64,000 bases of DNA from Stentor roeselii (taxonomy: Eukaryota; Ciliophora; Heterotrichea; Heterotrichida; Stentoridae). Below are positions 9,121 through 17,792 of the stretch, piece by piece (positions within the stretch are counted from its first letter, which is position 1; each line of letters begins with the position of its first letter). The stretch is from assembly GCA_006503475.1 (NCBI GenBank), contig RSEH01000223.1, positions 1 through 64,000 on the forward strand, read 5' to 3'. Made by a program: the position numbers and the translations under genes. Below the pieces are notes generated by a model. That model was not told where the DNA came from and did no database searches. It was given only the letters and a program-made list of their open reading frames with translations.

Positions 9121-9645
9121 TTATGCTCTGTCTACAATCAGCCACTTATCCGCCTTGTAATAAACCGGTTCAGCAATCGACAATGAGATCTCAAATAAAA
9201 GCACATAAAAGTAAATCATATAAAAGCTTCTAACCCAGTACACAATCTGATAAGCAGGATTATTCCACAAGTCAATAACTCCATCACTTCCAATAATAAG
9301 CAATCTCAATACTTTCTCAAGTCCAAAAAGCACTAAATGAATAGGAACACTAATAAACAACACTTTAAACTCGCTACACAAAATTCCGATCAATCCGAAC
9401 TTAAATAAAAAAGTTTTCCAAATAAGCACAAAAATCCAGCAGATGATAAAAACCTGCACAATTCCTTGAATTGCAAGAATAATCAACGAGGCGCCATGAC
9501 TTCCACTATCATAATTTGTTTTGTCAGAGTTATATTCAATGTAATAAGAAAAGCAATTTGTGCAAACATCCAGCATCAAGACGACATAAAAGCTCAGCAG
9601 TTTAATGCTAAAAGACCCGGGTTCGATTAAATCAACTTTTGCCAT
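9121..9645 (-). CDS. TMEM138: TMEM138 homologue, ciliary transition-zone membrane protein
   Basis: The 174-residue protein has four predicted membrane spans and matches TMEM138 along its length. The first span with a DxxxNxFS-like end, the second span followed by FLFKFGLIGILCSEFK, and the C-terminal segment ending in a Tyr-Lys-Asp-Lys-Trp-Leu pattern are all in family order. TMEM138 is a Joubert-syndrome gene needed for membrane traffic to the cilium base in animals; that role is family knowledge. The length is close to the usual 160-170. The ATG is preceded directly by TATAA and lies only 9 nt from the divergent CSN2 start codon. Confidence 0.82.
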   Translation of the reverse strand: MAKVDLIEPGSFSIKLLSFYVVLMLDVCTNCFSYYIEYNSDKTNYDSGSHGASLIILAIQGIVQVFIICWIFVLIWKTFLFKFGLIGILCSEFKVLFISVPIHLVLFGLEKVLRLLIIGSDGVIDLWNNPAYQIVYWVRSFYMIYFYVLLFEISLSIAEPVYYKADKWLIVDRA

Positions 9646-9654
9646 TTATAATAA
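9646..9654. promoter_or_regulatory. 9-nt divergent start-codon spacer
   Basis: The sequence CAT TTATAATAA ATG joins two start codons on opposite strands. The 9-nt AT-only core reads TATAA towards TMEM138 and TAATAA towards CSN2. It is too small for two separate promoters and two leaders, so transcripts of the two genes must be leaderless or overlap. Confidence 0.6.
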
Positions 9655-10986
9655 ATGTCTTCAAGTGACTATAACTACAATAGTGATGAGGATAACTGGT
9701 CTGATGAAGAAGAAGAAGTTGATGAAGCTCAGGTCTTGATTGAAAATACTTTCTATGAAGCTGAAGACGACCAAAAAAAGAACCCTCGAAGGGCTCTTGA
9801 TGGTTTTCTTAAAGTTCTTGACTTGGAGAGTTCAAAACCTGTTGATGAGCAGCAGTTTCGATTCAAATCACTGAAAAATGTGATTATTCTTGAATGTCAG
9901 TTTGAAGACTATGAAAAGATGTGCTCTCATCTTAATAGTATCATTTCGATGATTGACAATGTGGCACGAAACGATGCGACAGAAGCAATCAATCAGATAC
10001 TTGACGCATCTTCTAAAATTAATGACCCTCACTACTCGATGAAGGTGCTGACTATGACTATTGACAAGTTAAAGGAAAGCAAAAATTTTAGATTACTTTT
10101 CAATACGAACTCGCGACTCGCGAAGTACTACCTAGAAAAAGGCGAGCTTGCCAAGGCAGAGTCCAGCATCAAGGAACTCGTAAGTCTTTGCCTGATGCCC
10201 GACGGTTCAGAAGACCCAAATAAAAAGTCAAGTCTGATAGAAGCCTATTCCCTTGAAATGAGCCTCTGCTCAGTGAATAAAAATTCCAGAAGAATGAAAG
10301 CTCTATACAAAAAAGCCGAAGCTCTAAAAGCCGACGTGTCAGACCCAAGAATAATCGGAGTGATCAAAGAGTCAGGCAGTGCAATGTACATGAGCGAGAA
10401 GCAATGGGACAAAGCGTTATCAGAGCAGTTCCTCGCTTTCAAGTACTACCAAGAAATCGGCAGTCCAAGGGCTAAAATCGTTTTAAAACATCTTGCACTG
10501 ACAAGTATCCTTGCAAACTCAAACATCAACCCTTTTCATTCCCAGGAGGCAAAAGTATATAAAGACGATCCAGAAATCATCGCAATGATGCAATTAAGAC
10601 TTGCCTACGAAAACAACAACATGAATGAAGTACAAAAAATCGTCACTGATAAAAAGACTAGAATCGCTGATGACTCTTTTATTCAGGAGTACATGGAAGA
10701 CTTTTTAAGAGGTGTAAGACTCAGCTTCTTGGCTAATAAACTCAAACCTTATCGAAATGTTTCTTTGAAGTTCTTGGCGCAAGAACTGCAAATCACTGTC
10801 AAGGATGTCGTTTCTCTTGTTGTCCAACTTATTATGGAAGAAAAGATTTCTGCAAAAATTGATCAGGTTGAAGAATTCGTGGAGATTGAGAAGAAAGAAG
10901 AGAAGAATAAACATGAAAGTTTGAAGAAGTGGGCTGAAAATTTGAGATCTAAGAATTCATTGTTGGTAGATAGAATTAGAGTTTAG
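9655..10986 (+). CDS. CSN2: COP9 signalosome subunit 2 (CSN2)
   Basis: The 443-residue product matches CSN2/TRIP15 from end to end. It has an acidic N-terminus, then TPR-like helical repeats including the SGSAMYMSEKQWDKAL region and the near-invariant INPFHSQEAKVYKDDPEI segment, and a C-terminal PCI/winged-helix domain at about residues 300-410. CSN2 is the scaffold subunit that holds cullin-RING ligases for deneddylation by CSN5. The length equals that of the human protein. No intron is needed. The gene is divergent from TMEM138 (9 nt) and convergent with the ankyrin kinase (11 nt). Confidence 0.95.
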   Translation: MSSSDYNYNSDEDNWSDEEEEVDEAQVLIENTFYEAEDDQKKNPRRALDGFLKVLDLESSKPVDEQQFRFKSLKNVIILECQFEDYEKMCSHLNSIISMIDNVARNDATEAINQILDASSKINDPHYSMKVLTMTIDKLKESKNFRLLFNTNSRLAKYYLEKGELAKAESSIKELVSLCLMPDGSEDPNKKSSLIEAYSLEMSLCSVNKNSRRMKALYKKAEALKADVSDPRIIGVIKESGSAMYMSEKQWDKALSEQFLAFKYYQEIGSPRAKIVLKHLALTSILANSNINPFHSQEAKVYKDDPEIIAMMQLRLAYENNNMNEVQKIVTDKKTRIADDSFIQEYMEDFLRGVRLSFLANKLKPYRNVSLKFLAQELQITVKDVVSLVVQLIMEEKISAKIDQVEEFVEIEKKEEKNKHESLKKWAENLRSKNSLLVDRIRV

Positions 10987-10997
10987 ACTTGCTATTT

Positions 10998-12641
10998 TCA
11001 ATGTTTTTTGTCTTCCAGACGGAAGGACCAGTTGAATTTGTGGCTTAAACGATTTGATTGGTTGTCGGTCTCTGGGGTTAGAGAGAACATTACTGTTGGA
11101 GAGCTTGATGCCTTTATCGGAGGGTCTACCCTTTTCTGATAAATCATGTTCCAGTCAACTGAGCTAAAAAAAGGATGCTGTTTAATTTCACTTGCGTCAG
11201 ACTTATACCCAAATCGTAGCTTAGGGTCTTTTTCCAAAAGTCCAAATAACAAATCTCGGCACTCTTGACTTACCTGATCAGGCAAATTTACAGGATCAAG
11301 TTTTATACTATTACTCAAAGCCCTTCGGTCAGGAGTATAAAACGGGGTGCAAGCAAATAACATCTCATAAAACAGCACCCCAAGTAAATACCAATCAACA
11401 GTTTTACCATGACCAGTTTGCATAAGAACCTCAGGGGCCATATAAGCGACACTTCCACAAAACGAGTCAGTTATTTCATTTTCGCTGATTCCTTGCTTAG
11501 AAAGTCCGAAATCAGCTAGTCCAACATGTCCAGTGCCATCAATCAAGACATTATCAGGTTTCAAGTCACGATAAATGATAGATTTTTTATGTAGTTCTTC
11601 AAGAGCCAAGACAATTTCACATAAATAAAACCTTGCAAAGCCTTCTGAAAACTTTCCATATTTCCTTAAATACCCAGAAAGCGGCCCTCCTGAATAGTAT
11701 GACAAAGCCAGATACAATTTTTCCTCACATTGAAAGGCAAAATGAAGTTTCACAATAAAAGGATGACTAATTTTTCCTAGTATACTTCTCTCAGACATGG
11801 AGTATTTAACCAGGTTTTCCGAAATCATTTTTTCCTTAGTAATCACTTTCAAAGCATACAACTGACCAGTTGGCTTATAACTTGCCAAGTAAACCGAACC
11901 GAAACGACCAGATCCAATCTTTTGAAGCAGTTTAAAGCTCGACACCGTAACTGAACTTTCTGAATTATCAGTGATTAGAACTTGACAATCAGTTTTTAAT
12001 TGATCTTGAATCATATTGAAGTCCTCCAGCAAGTCAACTATTTCATGGTTATTATTCGATATCGCGTAAAACAAGGCAGTTTTTCCTAAACTGTCTAAAA
12101 GTGAAACATCTGGACTGAAAGCCAACAGAGTCTTCACTGTCTCCCTGTCATTTACCTTGCAAGCCAAATGCAAGGCTGAACGGCCAGCAGAGTCTTTAAA
12201 ATTTACGTCAGCACCGTTTGTTAAAAATAATTCACAAATTTTCGCATGTCCTGACCGAGAAGCGATGTGAAGAACTGTCTCTTTTCCTTTAATTAAAAGG
12301 TTTAGTTCTGGTTTATAGGTGTCGATAAGTTCTTTTATTTTCAGGAATTCGCCGATTTCTGTATAAAATAAAAGTTCTTGGAAAAAATCTGAGGTTTGAT
12401 TGAATGAGTCACTTTTAGATAAATTCGCTTGTTTTGATTCAGTTGTTGCTAAATTTTCTGAGTTTTTCAAGGTTTCAGAAAATATTGATGGAGCTGCTTG
12501 ATAGGATGTTAAAGTTTCTGATTTTATTTCTAGTGATTTTTCGTTGTCTACTTCGTGATCTCTTGATTCGTTATTTTGATTGACGACAACATTACAACAA
12601 TTTTGAAGGCCTCCAGTTAGAAGTTTTAATAGTTTATCCAT
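10998..12641 (-). CDS. Ankyrin-repeat AGC-type Ser/Thr kinase
   Basis: This 547-residue protein joins ankyrin repeats (about residues 105-210, with clear TxLHxAS and SALHLAC turns) to an AGC-like kinase domain (about 233-490). The kinase has IGSGRFGSVY, YALK lysine, YRDLKPDN, DFGLSK and a MAPE activation-loop end, so it should be active. The tail ends with FNWSF, a good match to the AGC hydrophobic motif. The stop is TGA. The first 85 residues are Ser/Asn/Glu-rich with CC near residue 16, but there is no N-terminal Gly. The start codon lies in a 19-bp tandem duplication that creates an overlapping upstream ATG. Substrates are unknown. Confidence 0.9.
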   Translation of the reverse strand: MDKLLKLLTGGLQNCCNVVVNQNNESRDHEVDNEKSLEIKSETLTSYQAAPSIFSETLKNSENLATTESKQANLSKSDSFNQTSDFFQELLFYTEIGEFLKIKELIDTYKPELNLLIKGKETVLHIASRSGHAKICELFLTNGADVNFKDSAGRSALHLACKVNDRETVKTLLAFSPDVSLLDSLGKTALFYAISNNNHEIVDLLEDFNMIQDQLKTDCQVLITDNSESSVTVSSFKLLQKIGSGRFGSVYLASYKPTGQLYALKVITKEKMISENLVKYSMSERSILGKISHPFIVKLHFAFQCEEKLYLALSYYSGGPLSGYLRKYGKFSEGFARFYLCEIVLALEELHKKSIIYRDLKPDNVLIDGTGHVGLADFGLSKQGISENEITDSFCGSVAYMAPEVLMQTGHGKTVDWYLLGVLFYEMLFACTPFYTPDRRALSNSIKLDPVNLPDQVSQECRDLLFGLLEKDPKLRFGYKSDASEIKQHPFFSSVDWNMIYQKRVDPPIKASSSPTVMFSLTPETDNQSNRLSHKFNWSFRLEDKKH

Positions 12642-12671
12642 AATAATATAGTTTATCCATAATAATATAGT
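12633..12671. repeat. 19-bp tandem duplication over the kinase start codon
   Basis: The unit GTTTATCCATAATAATATA occurs twice in a row. Each copy contains a CAT, so the minus strand has two ATGs 19 nt apart in different frames. The outer ATG (12660) opens an eight-codon reading frame whose stop overlaps the true start of the kinase at 12641. Confidence 0.85.
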
Positions 12672-12829
12672 TTAATAGGTCTCATAAATTCCTGATTCCA
12701 TTATAATCTTCATATATTCCAAATATCTAAAGCCTAAATCTCTATTCCAATAAAAATCTACCTTAACCTAATAAAACCAATAAAACTTTAGTTAGCTTTA
12801 AAGTTCATATCCAATTCATATAAAGATAA

Positions 12830-13243
12830 ATGGAACAACCTTATCGATGCGAGGCCTGCAACAATTCAAATCAAAATGAATTAGGTCGTTGCCCCATTTG
12901 TGATTCTTCATCCAATCTTGAAGGGGTACCAAATGGATCTCATTTTAATTTAGATGCTAATCTGGTAATTCTATCAGAAAGACTAGCAAGTCTGGTCCAA
13001 GCGCTTCAAGACTTAACAAATCGAATGAATTTCGCTCCGAAAAATGACCCTGCAAGCGAAGATATGATTTCCTCAATCCCTAGGGCTGATTTGAGTGAAT
13101 ATGAGTGTTCAATATGTTTGTGTCCGCAATTGGAAGATCTACGTCAGCTGCCTTGTAGTCATATATACCACAATGACTGCTTAGTCCCTTGGCTTCGTCT
13201 GAACCGTAAATGCCCGCTATGCAGAAGTGAATTAGTCAAGTAG
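12830..13243 (+). CDS. RING-H2 zinc-finger protein, probable E3 ubiquitin ligase
   Basis: The 137-residue protein has an N-terminal four-Cys zinc-ribbon-like motif (CEAC...CPIC, residues 8-24), a linker helix, and a C-terminal RING-H2 finger at about residues 92-133. The finger shows CSIC, C-H-x2-H (CSHIYHNDC), a Trp for E2 contact in LVPWL, and CPLC, so all eight ligands are present. It has no membrane segment. This layout is like the small cytosolic RNF126/RNF115-type E3 ligases, though much shorter. The start context is GATAAATG. The CNG-type channel gene follows on the same strand after 22 nt. Confidence 0.9.
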   Translation: MEQPYRCEACNNSNQNELGRCPICDSSSNLEGVPNGSHFNLDANLVILSERLASLVQALQDLTNRMNFAPKNDPASEDMISSIPRADLSEYECSICLCPQLEDLRQLPCSHIYHNDCLVPWLRLNRKCPLCRSELVK

Positions 13244-13265
13244 ACTATGTGAATTAGTAATAAAA

Positions 13266-15311
13266 ATGAAGAAGCATAATTATGCATATCAAAGTTTAAA
13301 GCCAGACCAAGATTTAAGTCATGAGCACAACCAGCTCAGCATCAGCGGCGATTCAGGTCAAGACGAAGACGAATGCGTTGACGTGAGTATCACAGAATAC
13401 CAGAGAGAACTTTGCAAGGAAACCGAGAAGACCAAGACACGCGCAACAGATTCGTTCAAAAGAGCCTTGATCCGATTTCGTGGGTACCACCTCTGGCAAA
13501 AGATGCTGATGGACATCCGGTTATACGGAACAGGGTGCACCTTGTTTGACGCTGACAATTTATATAAAAGAAACATCACAGTTATTATCGATGAGAAGAT
13601 CATGGTCAATCGCAGCGAAGCAGCTTCGAAGAAAGAATCCGCTTGGTGGATCTTGAAACATGACAGTTATTTTTTATTTATTTGGAATTCGATTCTCTTT
13701 TGTTTTATTTTGTATTCGATTTTTGCACTTCCTTTTCTTGTCGCTTTTAAAGACTTTAACCCTAATGGAGGTTACTATAAGTTTGAAGTATTTGTTGATG
13801 TTTTTTTCGCTTGTGATGTTCTTGTGACTTTAAATTCTGAGTACCTTGGTACAAATGGAAAGATGATGAAAACGAACTGGGAAATACTTGAGAGTTACTT
13901 TAAAGAAAACTACAAAAAAGACTTTTTGATTCTTTTTCCTTTTTTTTTGTTGAGTAATGACCCGAATTCCGGTTTAAGACTGTTGAAAATGATGAGGTTT
14001 TTAAAGAATGGTAAGTTTTTAGGAACTTTTTCTAAGTTGTTTGAACATTCAACTATTCTTAACAGTTATCAAGGAGTAACCCGGTTGATTACAGGGATGG
14101 TGACTGTGATAATAATGATTCATCTGGTGGCTTGTATTTGGTTCATCTCTGCAAGAACTTACAACTTCTCTCCAGAGACCTGGGTTTCCCGCAATGGTCT
14201 TCTAGATGTTTCAGAAGGTGACTTTTACCTGTCAGGCTTTTACTGGGCGTGCACAGTTTTAACAACAGTCGGATATGGAGACATCACTCCTTTCACTACC
14301 TTTGAAGTCCTCGTGGCCATCATGTGGATGATCTGTGGAATCGGGTTTTATTCACTTGTTGTCGGGTCTCTTTCCTCAGTTCTCAGTAGTTTGGATGAAA
14401 AGTCGGAAGTGATTCAATCGAAACTCGATATGTTGGACCTGTTCATTAAAAATACACAGCTTGAAGGGGAAAAAGCAAATGAATTGAAGAAGACTTTTCA
14501 TGAACAGCTGCAAAAGCTTAGTCTGGACTACACAGAAAGAATCGCTTTGGTCTCTGGACTGAGTAAAAACTTGAGATATGAGATTTGCATGAAAATGTAT
14601 GACATGGCTGCTGAAAAAATAGACTTTTTCATTGAGAAAAAAGATAGGAACAAATCTTTTATTTATGATATCATTCCGAGACTTAGTCATACGATTTATG
14701 AGAAGTTGAAGAATATCTATAAAAAAGGAAGATATGCTGATGAAATGTATTTTTTAGTTGATGGAAGAGTGACTTATATTTATGGAAAACAGAGACTTAG
14801 CTTCAAACATATTATTAAAGGGTCTTATTTTGGGGAAATCGAAATTATTGAACAGATTCCAAGAGAGTTCACTGTTATTGCACTTGAGGATTGTGAAATG
14901 CTGGTTATGAAAAAAGATGATTTTAATTATATGCTTGGTCAGTACCCTGTTTTTGCCAAGCAAATCAAGGACACTGCTAAAGAAAGGCGAAGACGAAATA
15001 ATAAAGCAAAAGCTGAAATTATTGATGTACTTGAAATTGTGGAAATAAGAAAAACTGCTACTTATGATGAACTTGCTGGAACTCCTTATCAACCTAAACC
15101 ATCGGTTCACCAGGTTTTTAAAGGTGAGACTGGAAAAAACCAAGAAGAAGAAGATTTTCTGAATGAAATTTGTAAACATGTTAATGAAAAGTTTGATGCT
15201 TTAGAGAAAAAACTTAACTCACTCACTTCAACACTCAGTAAGGCCGGTACCCCTGAAAAGCCAGGAACACCTAATAAAGATCCAAACCTCTTAAAACGAT
15301 TGATTAATTAG
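13266..15311 (+). CDS. Cyclic-nucleotide-binding voltage-gated K+ channel (EAG/CNG/HCN-like)
   Basis: The 681-residue protein has a soluble N-terminus, six membrane spans from about residue 138, and a pore loop with the K+ filter TTVGYGDITP near residue 335. A C-linker and a cyclic-nucleotide-binding fold follow at about residues 480-570. S4 carries only a few basic residues (RLLKMMRFLK). In the phosphate-binding cassette FGE is kept, but the usual RxA(S/T) reads REFT, so ligand binding is uncertain. The last 100 residues are charged and Pro/Gly/Thr-rich. Such channels are expanded in ciliates and control membrane potential and ciliary beating. The start context is TAATAAAAATG; the convergent carboxypeptidase gene ends 10 nt away. 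Confidence 0.93.
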   Translation: MKKHNYAYQSLKPDQDLSHEHNQLSISGDSGQDEDECVDVSITEYQRELCKETEKTKTRATDSFKRALIRFRGYHLWQKMLMDIRLYGTGCTLFDADNLYKRNITVIIDEKIMVNRSEAASKKESAWWILKHDSYFLFIWNSILFCFILYSIFALPFLVAFKDFNPNGGYYKFEVFVDVFFACDVLVTLNSEYLGTNGKMMKTNWEILESYFKENYKKDFLILFPFFLLSNDPNSGLRLLKMMRFLKNGKFLGTFSKLFEHSTILNSYQGVTRLITGMVTVIIMIHLVACIWFISARTYNFSPETWVSRNGLLDVSEGDFYLSGFYWACTVLTTVGYGDITPFTTFEVLVAIMWMICGIGFYSLVVGSLSSVLSSLDEKSEVIQSKLDMLDLFIKNTQLEGEKANELKKTFHEQLQKLSLDYTERIALVSGLSKNLRYEICMKMYDMAAEKIDFFIEKKDRNKSFIYDIIPRLSHTIYEKLKNIYKKGRYADEMYFLVDGRVTYIYGKQRLSFKHIIKGSYFGEIEIIEQIPREFTVIALEDCEMLVMKKDDFNYMLGQYPVFAKQIKDTAKERRRRNNKAKAEIIDVLEIVEIRKTATYDELAGTPYQPKPSVHQVFKGETGKNQEEEDFLNEICKHVNEKFDALEKKLNSLTSTLSKAGTPEKPGTPNKDPNLLKRLIN

Positions 15312-15321
15312 CATTAAATAA

Positions 15322-16287
15322 TTATATTTTCGAATAAACCCATTCAGCCAACCTCGGCACTTCAACCCATCTAGCATTTTTAGACTTACAAGCCAAAACA
15401 GTGATAATAAGTGGTAACTTGCTGCTAACAAACCTAGCACAAAGACAATTTCCCGCTTTAGGAGTTTGTCCAGTTTTAACTCCATCAACTCCTTTTCCAA
15501 GTAATTTATTCGTTGTTTTCCAAGTGACTTTTTTCCTGTCACCATTAGTGATTTCACAAGTATACTCTTTAGTATTAACGATCTCTCCAAACAACTTGTC
15601 CTTCAAAGCTGCCGATGCTAAAATACAGACATCTTTAGCAGTAGAGAAATTTGGTCTATTCGACATTCCATGTGGATTTCTGAATTTCGTGTCTTTTAAT
15701 CCGAGTTCTTCTGCAGTTTTGTTCATTTCTTCGACAAAATGACGAACTGGCTTGTCCTTTGATATAAAAGAGCCGAAGTGCTCAGCAAGTGCATAAGCCG
15801 CGTCGTTCCCTGAAGGCAACATCAAAGCGTGCATCAGGTCTAACAGGGTAAGACTATCGCCTGTTAGTAAATTTGCTGATGTTCCTAAAATTCGAGATGC
15901 TCTTGCACTTATTGTTAAGGACTTGTTTAGGTCTGTGTTGAACCTCTTTGACAGAAGGATTGATAAGTAACATGTCATTATTTTTGTCAAACTTGCTATT
16001 TCACGACGGTTCTCACTTCCTTGGCTGAAGATTATTGACTCTGATGAAGGGTTGTAAACTGCCCAGGTTTTCGCTGACATGTATGGAGGGACTAGGTATT
16101 TTATCTTTGTGTAAACATCACTTGTCCCAACTGACACTGGAATCAACTTTTGAGGGGATGGGGAAGAGTGACGGTGTGATGGATGCTTTCGACGGTCTAT
16201 TGTTGAAGTTCTGGTTGACCTTCTTTTGGTTGATGATAGACTAGGAAGTGAGAAGTCTTTTGTTGAATACCCTTTGTCGTTTTGCAT
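15322..16287 (-). CDS. D-alanyl-D-alanine carboxypeptidase (peptidase S11, PBP5/DacA-like)
   Basis: The 321-residue product is a clear S11 serine peptidase. The three active-site motifs are intact and correctly spaced: SLTK near residue 97, SGN near 157 and KTG near 271. The flanking NPHGMS and TGDSLTLLDLMHALMLPSGNDAA segments match the bacterial family. In bacteria these enzymes trim peptidoglycan pentapeptides. Here there is no signal peptide, and the first 65 residues are a Ser/Arg/Lys-rich extension unlike bacterial forms. The C-terminal beta domain and membrane anchor of PBP5 are missing. It is flanked by ciliate-type genes at 10 and 228 nt and has the same base composition, so it is resident. 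Bacterial origin is inferred. Confidence 0.93.
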   Translation of the reverse strand: MQNDKGYSTKDFSLPSLSSTKRRSTRTSTIDRRKHPSHRHSSPSPQKLIPVSVGTSDVYTKIKYLVPPYMSAKTWAVYNPSSESIIFSQGSENRREIASLTKIMTCYLSILLSKRFNTDLNKSLTISARASRILGTSANLLTGDSLTLLDLMHALMLPSGNDAAYALAEHFGSFISKDKPVRHFVEEMNKTAEELGLKDTKFRNPHGMSNRPNFSTAKDVCILASAALKDKLFGEIVNTKEYTCEITNGDRKKVTWKTTNKLLGKGVDGVKTGQTPKAGNCLCARFVSSKLPLIITVLACKSKNARWVEVPRLAEWVYSKI

Positions 16288-16515
16288 ATTATTTACTTGA
16301 GACTGTTTTGAAACTCTGGATTTGAATATGGAAGTTCGTATTGGAGTTGAAGACCTAATATTTGTGCTTCAGGTCTCGTTAATATATACCAGAATTGAAT
16401 AAATGAATTTGGATTATATTTTTCGGCGAAATTAAGAAAATCAGAAGTAATCAATAAATTTAAATAGAATCTCAGTGGGTTAAGCCCTAGATTTAAACCA
16501 TAATTTAGATATTTA

Positions 16516-17664
16516 CTAGTATTTAATAATCGCTACTGTTTTTGAGACTGGGTCAAACCTGATCAAATTAAGATGGCAGTCAATGAAATAATATTTTTCC
16601 TTGTATCTAGTAATCATTGAAAGACTTAGAGGAGAAACCAGCCAATCACTTTTAAATTTAAGACTTTCACCAACTCTTTCCTCTTCTAAATCAAAAACGC
16701 CATCACTCGTCAACAGGTAGTGATCAATGATAACTTTATACCCTGCTGAATAACCTTCAGTAATTTCATATGAATCAAGTTGGTTGTCATATCTCCAATA
16801 CCCATTAACACCAGCGCCAGTAACAAGCACATTTCCATAAACAATCGCTCCAGTTAAAAACAAAGTCTTCTTAGGCAAAGGGTTAATCTTGCCCCAAGCC
16901 ATCTTCTTCGAGTCAAAACATTCAGAATTTCTCGAAACAGGGTAAGTCGATCCAAAAACATAAACAAATTCATCCTTCTTGACACAAGCGTTTCCATTCC
17001 TCGGGTAGTTACTTCTCGGCAAAGTCACAACCTGATCAAGGTACAAGTCATACACACAGGTCTCACTACTGGCCTCATACTTATGACTCCCTCCATGCAA
17101 GAAGACCTGTCCAAAGCCCAAAAGAGTTCCAGCCGAGAAAGACGCTTTGAACTTCTTAAAAGTTTCTTCTTTTTCACATCTGAATGATTCCAGTTCTATT
17201 CTTTCAAAGCTCCCTGTATGTTGATTAAATGAAATAATAAAGTCCTTCATCAAATTCCCCGGCAGAGGAAAACTTTCAAAGTCTTCAAAAGTGAAAAAAT
17301 CTGAAATTGACGTCGTGAGACTTGAGACCTTGCTGGTCAGGTCTGGCAGGTTTTGAATGGTTTTTTCGAGGTAATACAAAACTAGAGAAGGGGGCTTTGA
17401 ACACTTGGCCAAGTTTAAAAGTTTCGACTCGATATCTGACAGTTTTGATAAAAAAGAGTCACAGTTAGAAGTGACTGTTCTGATTAGGTCTTTTGACAAG
17501 GAAGTGACTTGAGTTCTGATATGTTTTAATTTTGACTTGTAGAATTCAAGGATAGGACTGAAAGACCCGGATTCTGGCGGGATCTGGAGAAGTGAAGAAC
17601 TGTTTTGGAAGTTGTGAGGTGAAGTAGTCTGAGACTGTGAGAGGGACACGAGCAGAGTAGACAT
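16516..17664 (-). CDS. Kelch-like beta-propeller protein with N-terminal helical region
   Basis: The 382-residue protein has a Ser/Gln-rich start, a helical or coiled region (about residues 40-140) and a C-terminal set of beta-propeller-like repeats (about 180-380). The repeats carry kelch-type turns, for example VYVFGS, GNVLVTGAGVNGYWRYD and an alternation of hydrophobic strands with Trp/Tyr. No BTB domain is present. Kelch proteins of this kind are abundant in ciliates and act as protein-interaction platforms; no partner can be named. The start context is CAATAATG. Four blades are visible, fewer than the usual six, so the rest may be divergent. Confidence 0.75.
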   Translation of the reverse strand: MSTLLVSLSQSQTTSPHNFQNSSSLLQIPPESGSFSPILEFYKSKLKHIRTQVTSLSKDLIRTVTSNCDSFLSKLSDIESKLLNLAKCSKPPSLVLYYLEKTIQNLPDLTSKVSSLTTSISDFFTFEDFESFPLPGNLMKDFIISFNQHTGSFERIELESFRCEKEETFKKFKASFSAGTLLGFGQVFLHGGSHKYEASSETCVYDLYLDQVVTLPRSNYPRNGNACVKKDEFVYVFGSTYPVSRNSECFDSKKMAWGKINPLPKKTLFLTGAIVYGNVLVTGAGVNGYWRYDNQLDSYEITEGYSAGYKVIIDHYLLTSDGVFDLEEERVGESLKFKSDWLVSPLSLSMITRYKEKYYFIDCHLNLIRFDPVSKTVAIIKY

Positions 17665-17792
17665 TATTGATAATTATAAAGGCTATTTATGTAGAATATT
17701 TATATTCAAATTTCATTTTTCCTACATTCCTCTTTTCATATTTTTTAATGGATTCCGTATCAAACATATCTTGAAAGATCGCCAAGTTAATA

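Noticed and set aside
15322-16287. The D,D-carboxypeptidase as bacterial contamination in the assembly
   Set aside because: It is packed 10 nt from a ciliate K+ channel gene, has the local AT-rich composition and start context, and a non-bacterial N-terminal extension.
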